7,229 bases of DNA from assembly GCA_004525875.1 (NCBI GenBank), contig SPBQ01000114.1, forward strand, positions 1 to 7,229, given 5' to 3'. The notes beneath the pieces are model-generated. The model worked only from the letters and a program-made list of their open reading frames with translations. It had not been told where the DNA came from and made no database searches. Below, one piece after another: positions 1 through 7,229 of this stretch. Positions within the stretch are counted from its first letter, which is position 1. Each line of letters opens with the position of its first letter. Position numbers and translations under genes: made by a program. This stretch comes from Myxococcales bacterium (GTDB taxonomy: Bacteria > Desulfobacterota_B > Binatia > UBA1149 > SPBQ01).

Positions 1-4787
<4,787 letters not shown>

Positions 4788-4791
4788 ATCG

Positions 4792-4799
4792 ATCACCTT
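4792..4799 (-). promoter_or_regulatory. Shine-Dalgarno sequence for the downstream gene
   Basis: On the minus strand AAGGTGAT lies just before the ATG at 4787, with GGTGAT matching the 16S anti-Shine-Dalgarno sequence and about eight bases between AGG and the ATG. It fixes the start codon, and the signal peptide that immediately follows agrees. Confidence 0.8.
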
Positions 4800-4804
4800 T
4801 TCCT

Positions 4805-4826
4805 GGGGAAGGCTTCGGTCTTCCCC
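4805..4826. promoter_or_regulatory. Small hairpin in the leader of the downstream gene
   Basis: Bases 4805-4811 and 4820-4826 are a perfect 7-bp inverted repeat (GGGGAAG/CTTCCCC). Read on the plus strand the loop closes further as C(TTCG)G, a very stable tetraloop; on the minus strand, which is the sense of the neighbouring genes, the loop pairs less well. It lies directly upstream of the Shine-Dalgarno sequence of the downstream gene, so in its mRNA it would sit in the 5' leader and could affect stability or ribosome access. A weak AT-rich stretch (TAGATAT, minus strand 4835-4829) precedes it, but I do not see a convincing -35/-10 promoter. Confidence 0.4.
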
Positions 4827-4853
4827 GGATATCTACGCTCGCGCTTCATGAGT

Positions 4854-4892
4854 GGACAGGTGGCGGGCCCGTCGCGAGCCCGCCACCTGTCC
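4854..4892 (-). terminator. Perfect 15-bp hairpin after the upstream gene
   Basis: Bases 4854-4868 and 4878-4892 are exact inverted repeats (15 GC-rich pairs) around a 9-base loop. The hairpin starts 13 bases after the TAG stop codon of the upstream gene, the usual place for a transcription terminator. The expected T-run is absent on the minus strand (after the stem it reads ACTCATGAAG), and none is seen on the other side either. It may be a non-canonical terminator, a partial terminator that lets some transcripts through to the next gene, or an mRNA 3'-end stabiliser. Confidence 0.65.
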
Positions 4893-4905
4893 TGCAATCA
4901 CGTTC

Positions 4906-7229
<2,324 letters not shown>

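Noticed and set aside
4829..4853. A promoter for the downstream gene with TAGATA as -10 element.
   Set aside because: Only three of six bases match the consensus and no -35 element is found at proper spacing; it is noted only as a weak possibility.

Overview
The window is GC-rich bacterial DNA that is almost entirely coding on the minus strand. It holds parts of two very large, modular, apparently secreted proteins and a short gap between them. No RNA genes, mobile elements or CRISPR array were seen. The domain mix (MopE-type Asp/Cys repeats, malectin-like domains, Cys-rich CTDC-like repeats, a glucose/sorbosone-dehydrogenase-like propeller) is typical of large extracellular proteins in deltaproteobacterial-type lineages such as Myxococcota or Candidatus Binatota. 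That placement rests on protein style and GC content only and is tentative.

Reading in the direction of transcription (from 7229 down to 1), the first gene occupies 7229-4906 and lacks its 5' end. Its visible 773 residues comprise two beta-sandwich-like domains, an Asp-rich calcium-type segment, seven tandem Asp/Cys repeats of about 55 residues, and a lysine-rich C-terminal domain that ends at a TAG codon.

The gap 4905-4788 holds a perfect 15-bp hairpin just after that stop codon, a second small hairpin, and a good Shine-Dalgarno sequence.

The second gene starts at 4787 and stays open to the window edge at 1, giving at least 1595 residues with the 3' end missing. Its order is: signal peptide, a propeller resembling soluble PQQ-dependent aldose dehydrogenases, an Asp-rich calcium-type segment, a concanavalin-like beta-sandwich, Cys-rich block 1, malectin-like domain 1, Cys-rich block 2, malectin-like domain 2, and the start of the same 55-residue Asp/Cys repeat array found in the first gene.

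The two genes draw on one module pool and share near-identical DNA in the repeat arrays. A plausible reading is a pair of calcium-stabilised, disulfide-rich, carbohydrate-binding surface or exported proteins. Every long plus-strand open frame is a shadow of these genes.
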